A DNA stretch of 8,296 nucleotides from Treponema sp. UBA3649 (GTDB taxonomy: Bacteria; Spirochaetota; Spirochaetia; Treponematales; Treponemataceae), in contig DFKI01000077.1 of assembly GCA_002373325.1 (NCBI GenBank), positions 1-8,296 of the forward strand. The letters run 5' to 3'. Both the position numbers and the translations under genes were made by a program. Shown here piece by piece: positions 1 through 6,496 of the stretch (its first letter is position 1; every line of letters starts with the position of its first letter). Under the pieces are notes generated by a model that saw nothing but the letters and a program-made list of their open reading frames with translations, searched no databases and was not told the origin of the DNA.

Positions 1-5
1 CGGGT

Positions 6-93
6 CAAGCCCGATAATGACAATAAACAAGCCCGATAATGACAATAAACAAGCCCGATAATGACAATGAACTAGCCCGATGCTGACAGGATA
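6..93. repeat. 22-bp tandem repeat, about four copies, 3' of argB
   Basis: Units lie at 6-27, 28-49, 50-71 and 72-93. The first two are identical, the third differs at one base, and the fourth is degraded. The shared core is GCCCGATAATGACAA. The first copy is preceded by CGGGT, so bases 1-13 (CGGGTCAAGCCCG) form a hairpin that probably extends beyond the window. The later copies lack the pairing left arm. The array starts 22 bp beyond the argB stop codon. There is no T-run, so it does not look like an intrinsic terminator. It may be part of a dispersed intergenic repeat family, but this cannot be tested from one window. Confidence 0.85.
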
Positions 94-115
94 ATGGCAA
101 ATGCCAAACCAACAA

Positions 116-1018
116 TCAATAAATCATCGTGCCGATTCCACGGTCACTGAACATTTCTATGAGCAGCGAATGCGGGACACGTCCGTCGATGATGTGGGTA
201 CGCGGGACACCTCCGTTACGGGCAAGCATACAGCACTCAATCTTCGGAATCATTCCACCGGCGATCGTTCCGTCCTGAATCAGCTTGTCCACATCGGAAA
301 TGCGGATTCTCTGCAGAAGGGACTTCGGATCGTTGATGTCCCTGAGCACACCGGGCACGTTCGTAAGCTGCACGAATTTCTCTGCACCAAGGGCAACGGC
401 AATCTTCGCGGCGGCAGTATCGGCATTGATGTTGTAGCGGTTGTAGTCTCCAGATTCACCCAAAGCGACGGTACTCACCACGGGGATGAATCCCTGCTTC
501 AAAAGCGACTGGATGATTTCGGGATGCACCTCCGTCACCTCACCGACGAATCCCAAATCAGCTCCGTCCTTGTCGATTTTTTTCGCGCGCAAGAGTCCGG
601 AATCAACTCCGCTCAAACCGACAGCCTTTCCACCCTTTTGCAAAAGAAGTCCGACGATGTCCTTGTTCAGCTTTCCGGTTAAAACCATCTGCACGATTTC
701 CATCGTCTCGGCATCCGTGTAGCGAAGTCCGTTTACGAATTTGCTTTCCTTTCCCACGCGCTCAAGCATGTGGTTGATTTCAGGTCCGCCACCGTGCACC
801 AGAACCACGTTGATTCCGATTGTGCTCAGAAGGACTATATCCTCCATCACGTCGGCCTTAAGCTCTTCGTTGAGCATGGCATTTCCGCCGTACTTCACGA
901 CAACGACTTTTCCGACCCAGTGCCTGAAATACGGAAGGGCCTGCACAAGAACGTCAGACCATTTCGTGTTCTCAAGCCGGGGATCCACGTCATTTATATT
1001 GCTCTCATTCTCACCCAT
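116..1018 (-). CDS. argB: acetylglutamate kinase ArgB
   Basis: This cytoplasmic enzyme phosphorylates N-acetylglutamate with ATP, the second step of arginine synthesis. The 300-residue protein has the amino-acid-kinase signatures in order: KYGGNAM at 42-48 (Lys42 matches the catalytic lysine of the E. coli enzyme), VHGGGPEI at 74-81 (substrate loop), NINAD at 196-200 (Asn and Asp of the active site), LTNVPGVL at 218-225 and GGMIPKI at 254-260 with the second catalytic lysine. Residues 13-40 form the extra N-terminal helix typical of hexameric, arginine-inhibited kinases, and the C-terminal block DGRVPHSLLIE...GIGTMI also fits that class, so feedback inhibition by arginine is inferred. The reading frame stays open upstream to 1141, inside argJ, but the ATG at 1018 is chosen because AAGGAG lies 7 bases before it and the protein then has the family length. 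It follows argJ by 35 bp, so the two are probably co-transcribed. Confidence 0.96.
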   Translation of the reverse strand: MGENESNINDVDPRLENTKWSDVLVQALPYFRHWVGKVVVVKYGGNAMLNEELKADVMEDIVLLSTIGINVVLVHGGGPEINHMLERVGKESKFVNGLRYTDAETMEIVQMVLTGKLNKDIVGLLLQKGGKAVGLSGVDSGLLRAKKIDKDGADLGFVGEVTEVHPEIIQSLLKQGFIPVVSTVALGESGDYNRYNINADTAAAKIAVALGAEKFVQLTNVPGVLRDINDPKSLLQRIRISDVDKLIQDGTIAGGMIPKIECCMLARNGGVPRTHIIDGRVPHSLLIEMFSDRGIGTMIY

Positions 1019-1053
1019 TGTTTTCTCCTTCACACAGACTGATTGGACTCCGA

Positions 1054-2325
1054 TTACGTGCGGTAGTCTCCGTTGATTTTCACATAGTCGTAAGTCAGGT
1101 CGCAGCCCCATGCAGTGCCGGATGCGTTTCCGTCTCCGCAAACAACGTCCACAATCACCTCGTCCTCGCTCAAAACCTCAAGGGCCTTTTCCTCGTCGAA
1201 GTTCAGGGGGACTCCCTTCTCATAAACCATGACGCTCTTTTCCTCGCCATCGTTCCGACCGATAAAATCCGTGGCTCCGTGACGCTTTGCTCCCTTGTGG
1301 CTCTTGTAGGAGATGGTCACTTTGTCCGGGTCAAAATCCGCGCCCGAATATCCCATGGCACAGAGGAAACGTCCGAAGTTCGCGTCCTTACCGAAAATGG
1401 CGGCCTTTACCAGACTTGAAGAGATAAGGCTCTTCGCAAGAGTACGCGCGGTCTCAACATCCTTCGCTCCGGTAACATTGCACTCAATCAGTCTTGTGGC
1501 TCCCTCACCGTCTCCGGCAATCTTCATGGCCATCTGCGTGTTGATTTCATTCAATGCGGCAAGGAAATCCTCATAGTCCTTTCCCTCGCTTTCAATCTTC
1601 GCGTTTCCAGCCATTCCGTTAGCGAGTATGGTAAGAGTGTCATTGGTGGAAGTGTCTCCGTCAATTGACACACAGTTGTAGGTTCCCGCGATTGATGAGC
1701 GCAGGGCTTTTTCCAACATAGCGGGGCTGATTGAACAGTCGGTCGTCATGAACGCGAGCATGGTTCCAAGGTTGATGTGAATCATTCCGCTACCCTTGCA
1801 CATGGCTCCGATTCTCACGGTCTTTCCGCCAATTGTCGTCTCAACCGCACACTCCTTGTAGTGGGTGTCCGTCGTCATGATTGCGACTCTCGCTTCCTTG
1901 TGTCCTTCCTTGCTCAGGGAGTCCTTGAGCTCTTGTATGTGAGACTCAATCACCTCGACCGGGAGCTGCTGTCCGATTACACCTGTTGAGCAGACCACAA
2001 CATCCTCCGCCTTGATTCCGAGAACTCCCGCAGCCGCCTTTGCCATACGGAGTGCATTTTGACGGCCCTGTTCCCCGGTACATGCGTTGGCGTTTCCGCT
2101 GTTCGCAATCACAGCCTGCATTACGCCGTTAGAGATGTTCTGCTTGGTGAGTTTGACGCTTTCCGCTTTTACACGGTTCTGGGTGAAAACCCCGGCAGCA
2201 TCGCAGGGTTTCTCGCTGAAAATAAGTGCCGTATCATTTTTTGTCCGGCCTTTTTTGATTCCGCACAACATTCCGCTTGCGGTAAATCCCTGAGGAGCCG
2301 TAACTCCGCCATCAATAAACTGCAT
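1054..2325 (-). CDS. argJ: glutamate N-acetyltransferase / N-acetylornithine transferase ArgJ
   Basis: ArgJ moves the acetyl group of N-acetylornithine to glutamate, releasing ornithine and recycling the acetyl donor. Some members also use acetyl-CoA (bifunctional); this cannot be decided here. The 423-residue protein is full length. Seen motifs are ANSGNANACTG (74-84), the STGVIG oxyanion-hole loop (113-118), KGSGMI (177-182) followed by the autocleavage site G187-T188 before MLAF, DGDTSTNDT near 222-230, and the C-terminal end NGDYRT. Family members cut themselves before this Thr, which becomes the nucleophile of the beta chain. Here the residue before it is Gly rather than the commoner Ala, and the usual HPN is HIN. 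The ATG at 2325 has AAGGAG 9 bases upstream and starts at the expected family N-terminus. It is the first gene of an argJ-argB operon and its own promoter is visible upstream. Confidence 0.96.
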   Translation of the reverse strand: MQFIDGGVTAPQGFTASGMLCGIKKGRTKNDTALIFSEKPCDAAGVFTQNRVKAESVKLTKQNISNGVMQAVIANSGNANACTGEQGRQNALRMAKAAAGVLGIKAEDVVVCSTGVIGQQLPVEVIESHIQELKDSLSKEGHKEARVAIMTTDTHYKECAVETTIGGKTVRIGAMCKGSGMIHINLGTMLAFMTTDCSISPAMLEKALRSSIAGTYNCVSIDGDTSTNDTLTILANGMAGNAKIESEGKDYEDFLAALNEINTQMAMKIAGDGEGATRLIECNVTGAKDVETARTLAKSLISSSLVKAAIFGKDANFGRFLCAMGYSGADFDPDKVTISYKSHKGAKRHGATDFIGRNDGEEKSVMVYEKGVPLNFDEEKALEVLSEDEVIVDVVCGDGNASGTAWGCDLTYDYVKINGDYRT

Positions 2326-2357
2326 TTTTATGCACTCCTTAAAAAGTATTCTGCATA

Positions 2358-2386
2358 ATTATAGCATATTTATCCATGTTTAGCAA
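2358..2386 (-). promoter_or_regulatory. sigma70-type promoter of argJ-argB
   Basis: On the minus strand TTGCTA (2381-2386) and a perfect TATAAT (2358-2363) are separated by exactly 17 bases. The -10 box lies about 32 bases before the argJ ATG and upstream of its AAGGAG ribosome site. The -35 box matches the consensus at 4 of 6 positions. The position is right for the operon and no competing hexamers are seen nearby. Confidence 0.7.
2361..2378 (-). promoter_or_regulatory. possible ARG box over the argJ promoter
   Basis: The minus strand reads CATGGATAAATATGCTAT. It matches the B. subtilis-type ARG box (CATGAATAAAAATTCAAG, from memory) at 13 of 18 positions and overlaps the promoter spacer and -10 box, where an ArgR/AhrC repressor would act. 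The second half-site is weak, AT-rich promoters match by chance, and no argR gene is in the window, so this is only a candidate. Confidence 0.3.
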
Positions 2387-2767
2387 GTAGATTTAGGAAT
2401 TTTTAAGAAGATAAGTGCAAATCTAAAATAGACTTGGGAAACTAAAATCTAAAAGAGGAACCGCTTTCATTTACGGTGAGAACCGCGCCAATCAGTCATG
2501 GAGTGCGGTAATAGGAATTGGAGGTCGCTATCGCTCCCTTCCGCACAAATGCCTGCTTGTCACGAACCCCACCTTCATTACAGAGTTTCCTCTATCAACA
2601 TCAAATTTCCCATGCAATATTTACGGCACTTGCCTTATACATATTCCCTCACTCCCATGTTTTAGATTAACACATACTAAAGACAGTGCCTCACAAAAAA
2701 AACATCAGTCTCACCTCTCTCTTCACTCCTCCTCAACTCCCACATTCTTTTTTCCGATAATCAGGGT
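2387..2767. other. gene-free divergent intergenic region with hairpin and inverted repeats
   Basis: Between the argJ promoter and the next gene no supported reading frame exists. Visible structure: a GTGCGG (2503-2508) / CCGCAC (2541-2546) stem with a 32-base loop that itself contains GGAG...CTCC; AGAGGAA (2454-2460) pairing with TTCCTCT (2587-2593); and AATCTAAAA (2446-2454) pairing with TTTTAGATT (2660-2668). ATCTAAAA also recurs at 2421. Bases from about 2704 to 2757 are strongly pyrimidine-rich on the plus strand. On the minus strand a frame of roughly 30 codons is open across the hairpin but has no start codon with a ribosome site. It could be a non-coding RNA, a decayed small mobile element or plain spacer. 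Confidence 0.5.
2503..2546. repeat. GC-rich stem-loop in the intergenic region
   Basis: GTGCGG and CCGCAC form a perfect 6-bp outer stem, and GGAG (2520-2523) can pair with CTCC (2534-2537) inside it. There is no following T-run, so it is not a clear terminator. It also stands between divergent transcripts, where no terminator is expected. Confidence 0.45.
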
Positions 2768-3892
2768 ATGGAATGGGTGAAGAGGATTTTTTGTATATTA
2801 TGTCTATTTTTGTCTCTGCCTCTCTTCGGGCTGGGTGCTTCGGATATAAAAAAGGAAGCGCTCAAAAAAGGCTCCGTCGCCGAAACAATCTCGTACATAA
2901 AATCACAGGCTGAAAAATGCTCCGCCTCCGACAAAAGGTCCCTTCTATATTATGTGGGAAGTCTGCAGGAGTCCACCGGATTGTATCAGGACGCGGCAAA
3001 ATCATACTCAGAAGGAGCCGCAATCAGCGCGGGAAACGCCGAGGGAATGCCCAAAATCACCCAGGAGGAGCTTCTGCTTTCTGCGGTCAGGGCAAGCCTT
3101 TCGTATGGAGATTGGGAAAAAGCCGATCTTTACCTGAGCGATTCCTTAAAAAACTCGAAGGATGAAAAAATCAGGGCTACGGCCGCTCTCTACTCCGCAT
3201 GGTCGCTTTTGTGCAGGGCAAAGACTTTTTCGGATGCCGGAAACGCTGTGTCAAAACTAAAATCCATAAAGGACAACTCCTCCATGAAAAGCGTCCGTCC
3301 CCAGGCTCTTTTTACGCTCTGGTTCGTGACCGGGGAAAAAATCTATTCCGACGCATTGAAAAAGGACTATCCCGAAAGCCCCGAATATGCCGTGGTGTGC
3401 GGAAAATCAAGGCTTCTCGGAACCCCATTCTGGTTTTTCGTCCCACGTGCGGCGGAAGAAAGGGAAGTTCTCTCCCAGCAGGAAAAAACCAGCGCGAAAC
3501 CGGATTCCATAAAACAGGCCATTTCCAAACCGGCGGCTGCAAAACCCGTGGAATCAAAGCCCGCAAGTCCGAAATCATCCGAAACACAGTCTGCGGTAAA
3601 AGAAAGCCCCATGAAGGCTCCGTCCAAAACAGAGACAAAGGCAAAGACCGAAACTAAAGAAGAGACGAAACCCGCCAAAAAAGTAAGACAGCAGCTAGGA
3701 CTTTTCAGAAATCAAAAGAACGCCGACGACCTGGTAAAATCAGCAAAGGCAAAGGGATTCAATGCCTACTCGTACAGTGAGGTCCGCCCCTCGGGAACCA
3801 CATACTACATCGTGGTCGTGGATGAAAATGCGGAGGGAAGCATGGGAAAAAAGCTGAGAAACGCCGGATTCGACTGCTACCCGGTGGAGTAA
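2768..3892 (+). CDS. secreted SPOR-domain protein with helical N-terminal half
   Basis: The protein is 374 residues from the ATG. Residues 1-25 are a signal peptide: Lys5/Arg6, then a hydrophobic core to about 21, with likely cleavage after GLGA (21-24). No cysteine sits at a lipobox position. Residues 27-225 are mostly helical, alanine-rich and TPR-like in pattern (for example the GLYQDAAKSYSEGAAI stretch at 71-86). Residues 239-306 are a Lys/Pro/Ser/Thr/Ala-rich linker of low complexity. Residues 307-374 match a SPOR domain (QLGLFRNQKNADDLV at the start, GTTYYIVVVD as the core strand). SPOR domains bind denuded-glycan peptidoglycan at division sites, so a periplasmic, wall-associated role is inferred; the specific function is unknown. 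Start choice is open: the ATG has AGGG only one base before it, whereas GTG at 2777 has the same AGGG 10 bases upstream and gives a more typical signal peptide (MKRIFCILCLFL). It is divergent from argJ and convergent with the LapA-like gene. Confidence 0.85.
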   Translation: MEWVKRIFCILCLFLSLPLFGLGASDIKKEALKKGSVAETISYIKSQAEKCSASDKRSLLYYVGSLQESTGLYQDAAKSYSEGAAISAGNAEGMPKITQEELLLSAVRASLSYGDWEKADLYLSDSLKNSKDEKIRATAALYSAWSLLCRAKTFSDAGNAVSKLKSIKDNSSMKSVRPQALFTLWFVTGEKIYSDALKKDYPESPEYAVVCGKSRLLGTPFWFFVPRAAEEREVLSQQEKTSAKPDSIKQAISKPAAAKPVESKPASPKSSETQSAVKESPMKAPSKTETKAKTETKEETKPAKKVRQQLGLFRNQKNADDLVKSAKAKGFNAYSYSEVRPSGTTYYIVVVDENAEGSMGKKLRNAGFDCYPVE

Positions 3893-3902
3893 GGTGAGAG
3901 GT

Positions 3903-3963
3903 GAAAGTTGAAAGTTGAAAATTCTCAGTTCTCAGTTTTCACTTTTCCGTTTTCAACTTTCAG
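3903..3963. repeat. degenerate 7-bp repeats forming an inverted repeat
   Basis: On the plus strand heptads TGAAAGT, TGAAAGT, TGAAAAT run from 3903 to 3923, and six heptads of the type TTCTCAG / TTTTCAC / CTTTCAG run from 3922 to 3963. The two blocks are complementary: TGAAAGTTGAAAA (3909-3921) pairs perfectly with TTTTCAACTTTCA (3950-3962), a 13-bp stem with a 28-base loop. It begins 10 bp after the SPOR gene stop and covers the 3' end of the convergent LapA-like gene. It could slow or end transcription from both sides, but the stem is AT-rich and lacks clear U-runs. Confidence 0.75.
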
Positions 3964-4176
3964 TCTGCGCTCTTTTTCACCATGCGATTTTTTTCCAAGG
4001 GTAAAAGGAAGCATGACAAGGACACCTGCCACAAAGGAGCCGAGCATAACGCCCACCACAGGCAGATTCTTAAACGCATGGAAAAACCACACTGTGCACT
4101 TGTTCTCCAGATTGAATCCGGTAAAGACCGATGCGAAAACAACCAGCGCAATTACAATAATCATCCTAACGGGCAT
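3925..4176 (-). CDS. LapA-like (DUF1049) small inner-membrane protein
   Basis: This 83-residue protein has two hydrophobic segments, about 5-20 and 39-60, joined by a short loop with the FNLENKCTVWFF pattern seen in LapA/DUF1049 proteins, then a basic cytoplasmic tail (GKKSHGEKERR at 61-71). In enterobacteria LapA works with LapB in envelope (LPS) control; no LapB-like gene is visible here, so only family membership is claimed. The ATG at 4176 has a strong AGGAGGT 4 bases before it. That ribosome site overlaps the TAG stop of the ABC ATPase gene, so it is probably co-transcribed and translationally linked to the transporter. The last 11 or so residues (VENGKVKTEN) are encoded by the heptad repeat and are probably not part of the conserved fold. 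Confidence 0.75.
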   Translation of the reverse strand: MPVRMIIVIALVVFASVFTGFNLENKCTVWFFHAFKNLPVVGVMLGSFVAGVLVMLPFTLGKKSHGEKERRLKVENGKVKTEN

Positions 4177-4185
4177 ACAGACCTC

Positions 4186-4965
4186 CTATTTTTCATTAAA
4201 ACGCTTCAGGAAAAGCTTAGTCCTTTCCTCTTTCGGATCCCCGATCACATCATGCGGATTACCCTGCTCCACAATCACGCCGCCGTCCATAAAAATCACA
4301 TGGTCACTCGTGTCCCGCGCAAACGCCATCTCATGTGTCACGACAACCATGGTCATTTTTTCAGCCGCCAATTCCCTGATTACGGCAAGGATTTCCCCGG
4401 TAAGCTCAGGATCCAGAGCGGATGTGGGCTCGTCAAAAAAAAGCACGTCCGGTTTCATGGAAAGAGCACGCGCAATGGCAACCCTCTGCTGCTGACCTCC
4501 GCTAAGCTCACAAGGATAAGATTTTTCCTTCCCCGAAAGATTCATCTTCTCAAGCAGCCTCAAAGCCTCCGACTCAGCCTCATCCCTTGACTTACCGAGC
4601 ACCGCAATCTGAGCCTCGGTGATATTTCTCAGGACCGAAAAATGCGGAAAAAGATTGAAGTTCTGAAAAACAAGTCCGACCTTAAGTCCGATTTTTCTCA
4701 AAGCGTCCTTACCGGCATACACACCGTCGCGCACCAAATCCTCGCCGCAAATGCTGATTGAGCCGCCCGACACTTTCTCAAGCTGAGTTATGCACCTGAG
4801 CAAAGTGGACTTGCCGCTTCCCGAAGGACCGATTATGCCAAGGACCTCACCTTTCTTTACCGAAAAAGAAATGTCCCGGATTATCTCACGGTATCCGAAT
4901 CTCTTTGAAAGATTTTCCACTTGGATTATACTCTGCGAATCAACAGATTTATTTGTAGTAGTCAA
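4186..4965 (-). CDS. polar amino-acid ABC transporter ATPase (GlnQ/HisP type)
   Basis: This is the ATP-hydrolysing subunit that powers amino-acid import through the adjacent permease, on the cytoplasmic face of the membrane. From the chosen start it is 259 residues, normal for the family. All motifs are intact: Walker A GPSGSGKST (46-54), Q-loop Gln101 in VFQNFNLF, signature LSGGQQQR (154-161), Walker B VLFFDEPTSALD (174-185) and H-loop His211 in VTHEM. The start is not ATG. TTG at 4965 is preferred because GGAG (4973-4976) lies 7 bases upstream. A longer version from TTG at 4986 (266 residues) is possible but has no ribosome site. The gene overlaps the permease 3' end by 17 bp, which suggests coupled translation. 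The LapA-like gene starts 9 bp downstream. Confidence 0.93.
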   Translation of the reverse strand: MTTTNKSVDSQSIIQVENLSKRFGYREIIRDISFSVKKGEVLGIIGPSGSGKSTLLRCITQLEKVSGGSISICGEDLVRDGVYAGKDALRKIGLKVGLVFQNFNLFPHFSVLRNITEAQIAVLGKSRDEAESEALRLLEKMNLSGKEKSYPCELSGGQQQRVAIARALSMKPDVLFFDEPTSALDPELTGEILAVIRELAAEKMTMVVVTHEMAFARDTSDHVIFMDGGVIVEQGNPHDVIGDPKEERTKLFLKRFNEK

Positions 4966-5620
4966 GTTTTTTCTCCGCCAAATCAAAGCACTTTGCCACC
5001 ACCCAGTTCATGGCAAAATAAAAGACACCCGCCATAAACAATGGGAGCACGGAAACCAGTCTTCCGCTCTGTGTTTTCGCCACATGGAAAAGCTCAGCCA
5101 CTCCAAGAACCTGAACCAGCGACGTATCCTTCACAAGGGTAATCACCTCGTTTCCCATCGCGGGCAAAATCTTTTTCACAACCTGAGGAAGAACAATGCG
5201 GAAAAAGGTCTGTCCCCCGGTAAAGCCCAGGACTTTGGAAGCCTCGTACTGACCGACAGGAACCGACTGAATTCCGCCGCGATAAATCTCCGCAAAGTAG
5301 CAGGCATAGTTGATTACCATCGCCGTGATTGCAGCAGTGAAGCGTCCGAGTCCCGTACCGAAAATGTAAGACGGAGCGAAGTAAACGACAATCAGCTGCA
5401 GCATGAGGGGAGTGCCGCGGATAATCAGAAGAAAAGCCGATGTGATTTTTGCAAGGGGCTTAAAACGGGACATCCTTCCCATGCAGAAAAGAAGCGCGAG
5501 GGGAACGGAAAAAATCAATGTCAGAAAAAAAATCTCCAGGGTCACGCCCGTACTTTTGAGCATGGCCACAAGAAGTTTTCCGAGACTGATTTTTCCGAAA
5601 TACTCAACCAAAAAATTCAT
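4949..5620 (-). CDS. polar amino-acid ABC transporter permease (HisM/HisQ type)
   Basis: This integral membrane subunit forms the import channel, probably as a homodimer because only one permease gene is present. The 223-residue protein has hydrophobic segments at about 28-47, 62-83, 94-112, 165-180 and 188-209. It carries the EAA loop (YEASKVLGF...RIVLPQ, 125-146), which contacts the ATPase. The RGTPLMLQL motif (68-76) is typical of the His/Glu/Gln family. The ATG at 5620 is 16 bp after the SBP stop and has no recognisable ribosome site; translation is probably coupled to the upstream gene. Met20 is an alternative start but would remove the conserved N-terminal region and also lacks a ribosome site. 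Confidence 0.93.
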   Translation of the reverse strand: MNFLVEYFGKISLGKLLVAMLKSTGVTLEIFFLTLIFSVPLALLFCMGRMSRFKPLAKITSAFLLIIRGTPLMLQLIVVYFAPSYIFGTGLGRFTAAITAMVINYACYFAEIYRGGIQSVPVGQYEASKVLGFTGGQTFFRIVLPQVVKKILPAMGNEVITLVKDTSLVQVLGVAELFHVAKTQSGRLVSVLPLFMAGVFYFAMNWVVAKCFDLAEKKLDYYK

Positions 5621-5636
5621 ATCGCTTTGAAAGGGA

Positions 5637-6452
5637 TCAGCGTCCGATTACGGAAAGATCCTCACCGAACCATTTTTCCGAAATGCCCTTGACCGTACCG
5701 TCCGCCTGCATCTGCTCAAGGATTTTCTGAACCTCGTTTCTGAGCTTCACATCCCCCTTTCTGAAAGCAACGCCGTACTCCTCGTTCGCAAGTCCGTCGG
5801 AAAGCATCTTGTAAGATTTCGCGGAGTTTTTAATCATGTAGCCCGCCACAACCTGATCCATGACCACCGCGTCCAGATTTCCGATTCCAAGGTCATTCAG
5901 GGCCGTGATGTTCTCCTCGAATTCCACGATTTCCTTCAGGCTTCCCGCAAATTTCTCGTCGGCATTGATTGCGTCCCAAGCGGAGGAACCTGCCTGCACG
6001 CCCACGGTCTTTCCCGCCAAATCAGCAAGAGATGAGATTGTGCTGTCACCCTGCACCACCGCCACCTGAGCGTTGTCAAGATACGGTTTCGTAAAAGCCA
6101 TGGCCTCTTTTCTTTCCTCGGTCATGGTAAATCCGTTCCAGATGCAGTCAATCTTTTTTGTGTTGAGCTCCTGCTCCTTCGCCGCCCAGTCAATCGGCTG
6201 AAGTTTAAGGGTGAGTCCAAGACGTGACGCAACCTCAAAAGCAAGGTCCACGTCATAACCGACAATCTTATTGTTCTCGTCCCTGAATCCGAGAGGCGGG
6301 AATGAATCATCTAGTCCCATAATCATAATGCCGCGTGACTTGATTTCCTCAAGAGAATTGTCACCCTTCTTTCCCTTGTCGCAAGATGAGAGAATGGCAA
6401 GCGTTGAGACCATCATCAGGACAGCACACAATTTCACAAATATTTTCTTCAT
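5637..6452 (-). CDS. amino-acid ABC transporter substrate-binding lipoprotein
   Basis: This is the extracytoplasmic receptor that binds an amino acid and delivers it to the adjacent permease (SBP family 3, PF00497). The 271-residue protein has a lipoprotein signal peptide (MKKIFVKL, hydrophobic core, lipobox LSSC with Cys24 as lipid anchor), followed by a charged linker and two lobes. Seen ligand-site elements are SFPPLGF (50-56), WNGFTMTEER (105-114, Arg114 expected to hold the alpha-carboxylate) and the VVMDQVVAGYMI stretch (about 196-207, Asp199 expected to bind the amino group). The substrate cannot be named; a polar amino acid or cystine is possible. The ATG at 6452 is chosen because AAGGA lies 8 bases upstream. 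The in-frame ATG at 6461 follows that purine run directly and has no room for a ribosome site. It follows the repressor gene by 44 bp. Confidence 0.93.
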   Translation of the reverse strand: MKKIFVKLCAVLMMVSTLAILSSCDKGKKGDNSLEEIKSRGIMIMGLDDSFPPLGFRDENNKIVGYDVDLAFEVASRLGLTLKLQPIDWAAKEQELNTKKIDCIWNGFTMTEERKEAMAFTKPYLDNAQVAVVQGDSTISSLADLAGKTVGVQAGSSAWDAINADEKFAGSLKEIVEFEENITALNDLGIGNLDAVVMDQVVAGYMIKNSAKSYKMLSDGLANEEYGVAFRKGDVKLRNEVQKILEQMQADGTVKGISEKWFGEDLSVIGR

Positions 6453-6496
6453 ATTGTACATCCTTTTTCAGTTGAAATCCGAATCAGCATCCGAGC

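Noticed and set aside
6..93. CRISPR-like array
   Set aside because: The 22-bp units are directly contiguous with no unique spacers, and no cas gene is present.
94..115. argB terminator
   Set aside because: TGGCATTTGCCA just after the gene can form only a 5-bp stem with a 2-base loop and has no T-run on the minus strand.
101..682. 193-codon open frame on the plus strand
   Set aside because: It is antisense to argB and is explained by codon composition of that gene.
1019..1141. N-terminal extension of ArgB
   Set aside because: The frame is open but overlaps the argJ 3' end, lacks homology to the family and has a much better start at 1018 with a ribosome site.
2503..2546. tRNA or other known RNA gene
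   Set aside because: The stem does not extend to a cloverleaf and there is no TTCGA-type T-loop or CCA end; only a simple stem-loop can be supported.
2446..2668. insertion sequence or MITE
   Set aside because: The 9-bp inverted ends are AT-rich, no target duplication is visible and there is no transposase remnant, so it stays only a possibility in the findings.
4790..5692. 300-codon open frame on the plus strand
   Set aside because: It runs antisense to the permease, SBP and ATPase genes, all of which have full family motifs; its translation is basic and low-complexity with no domain.
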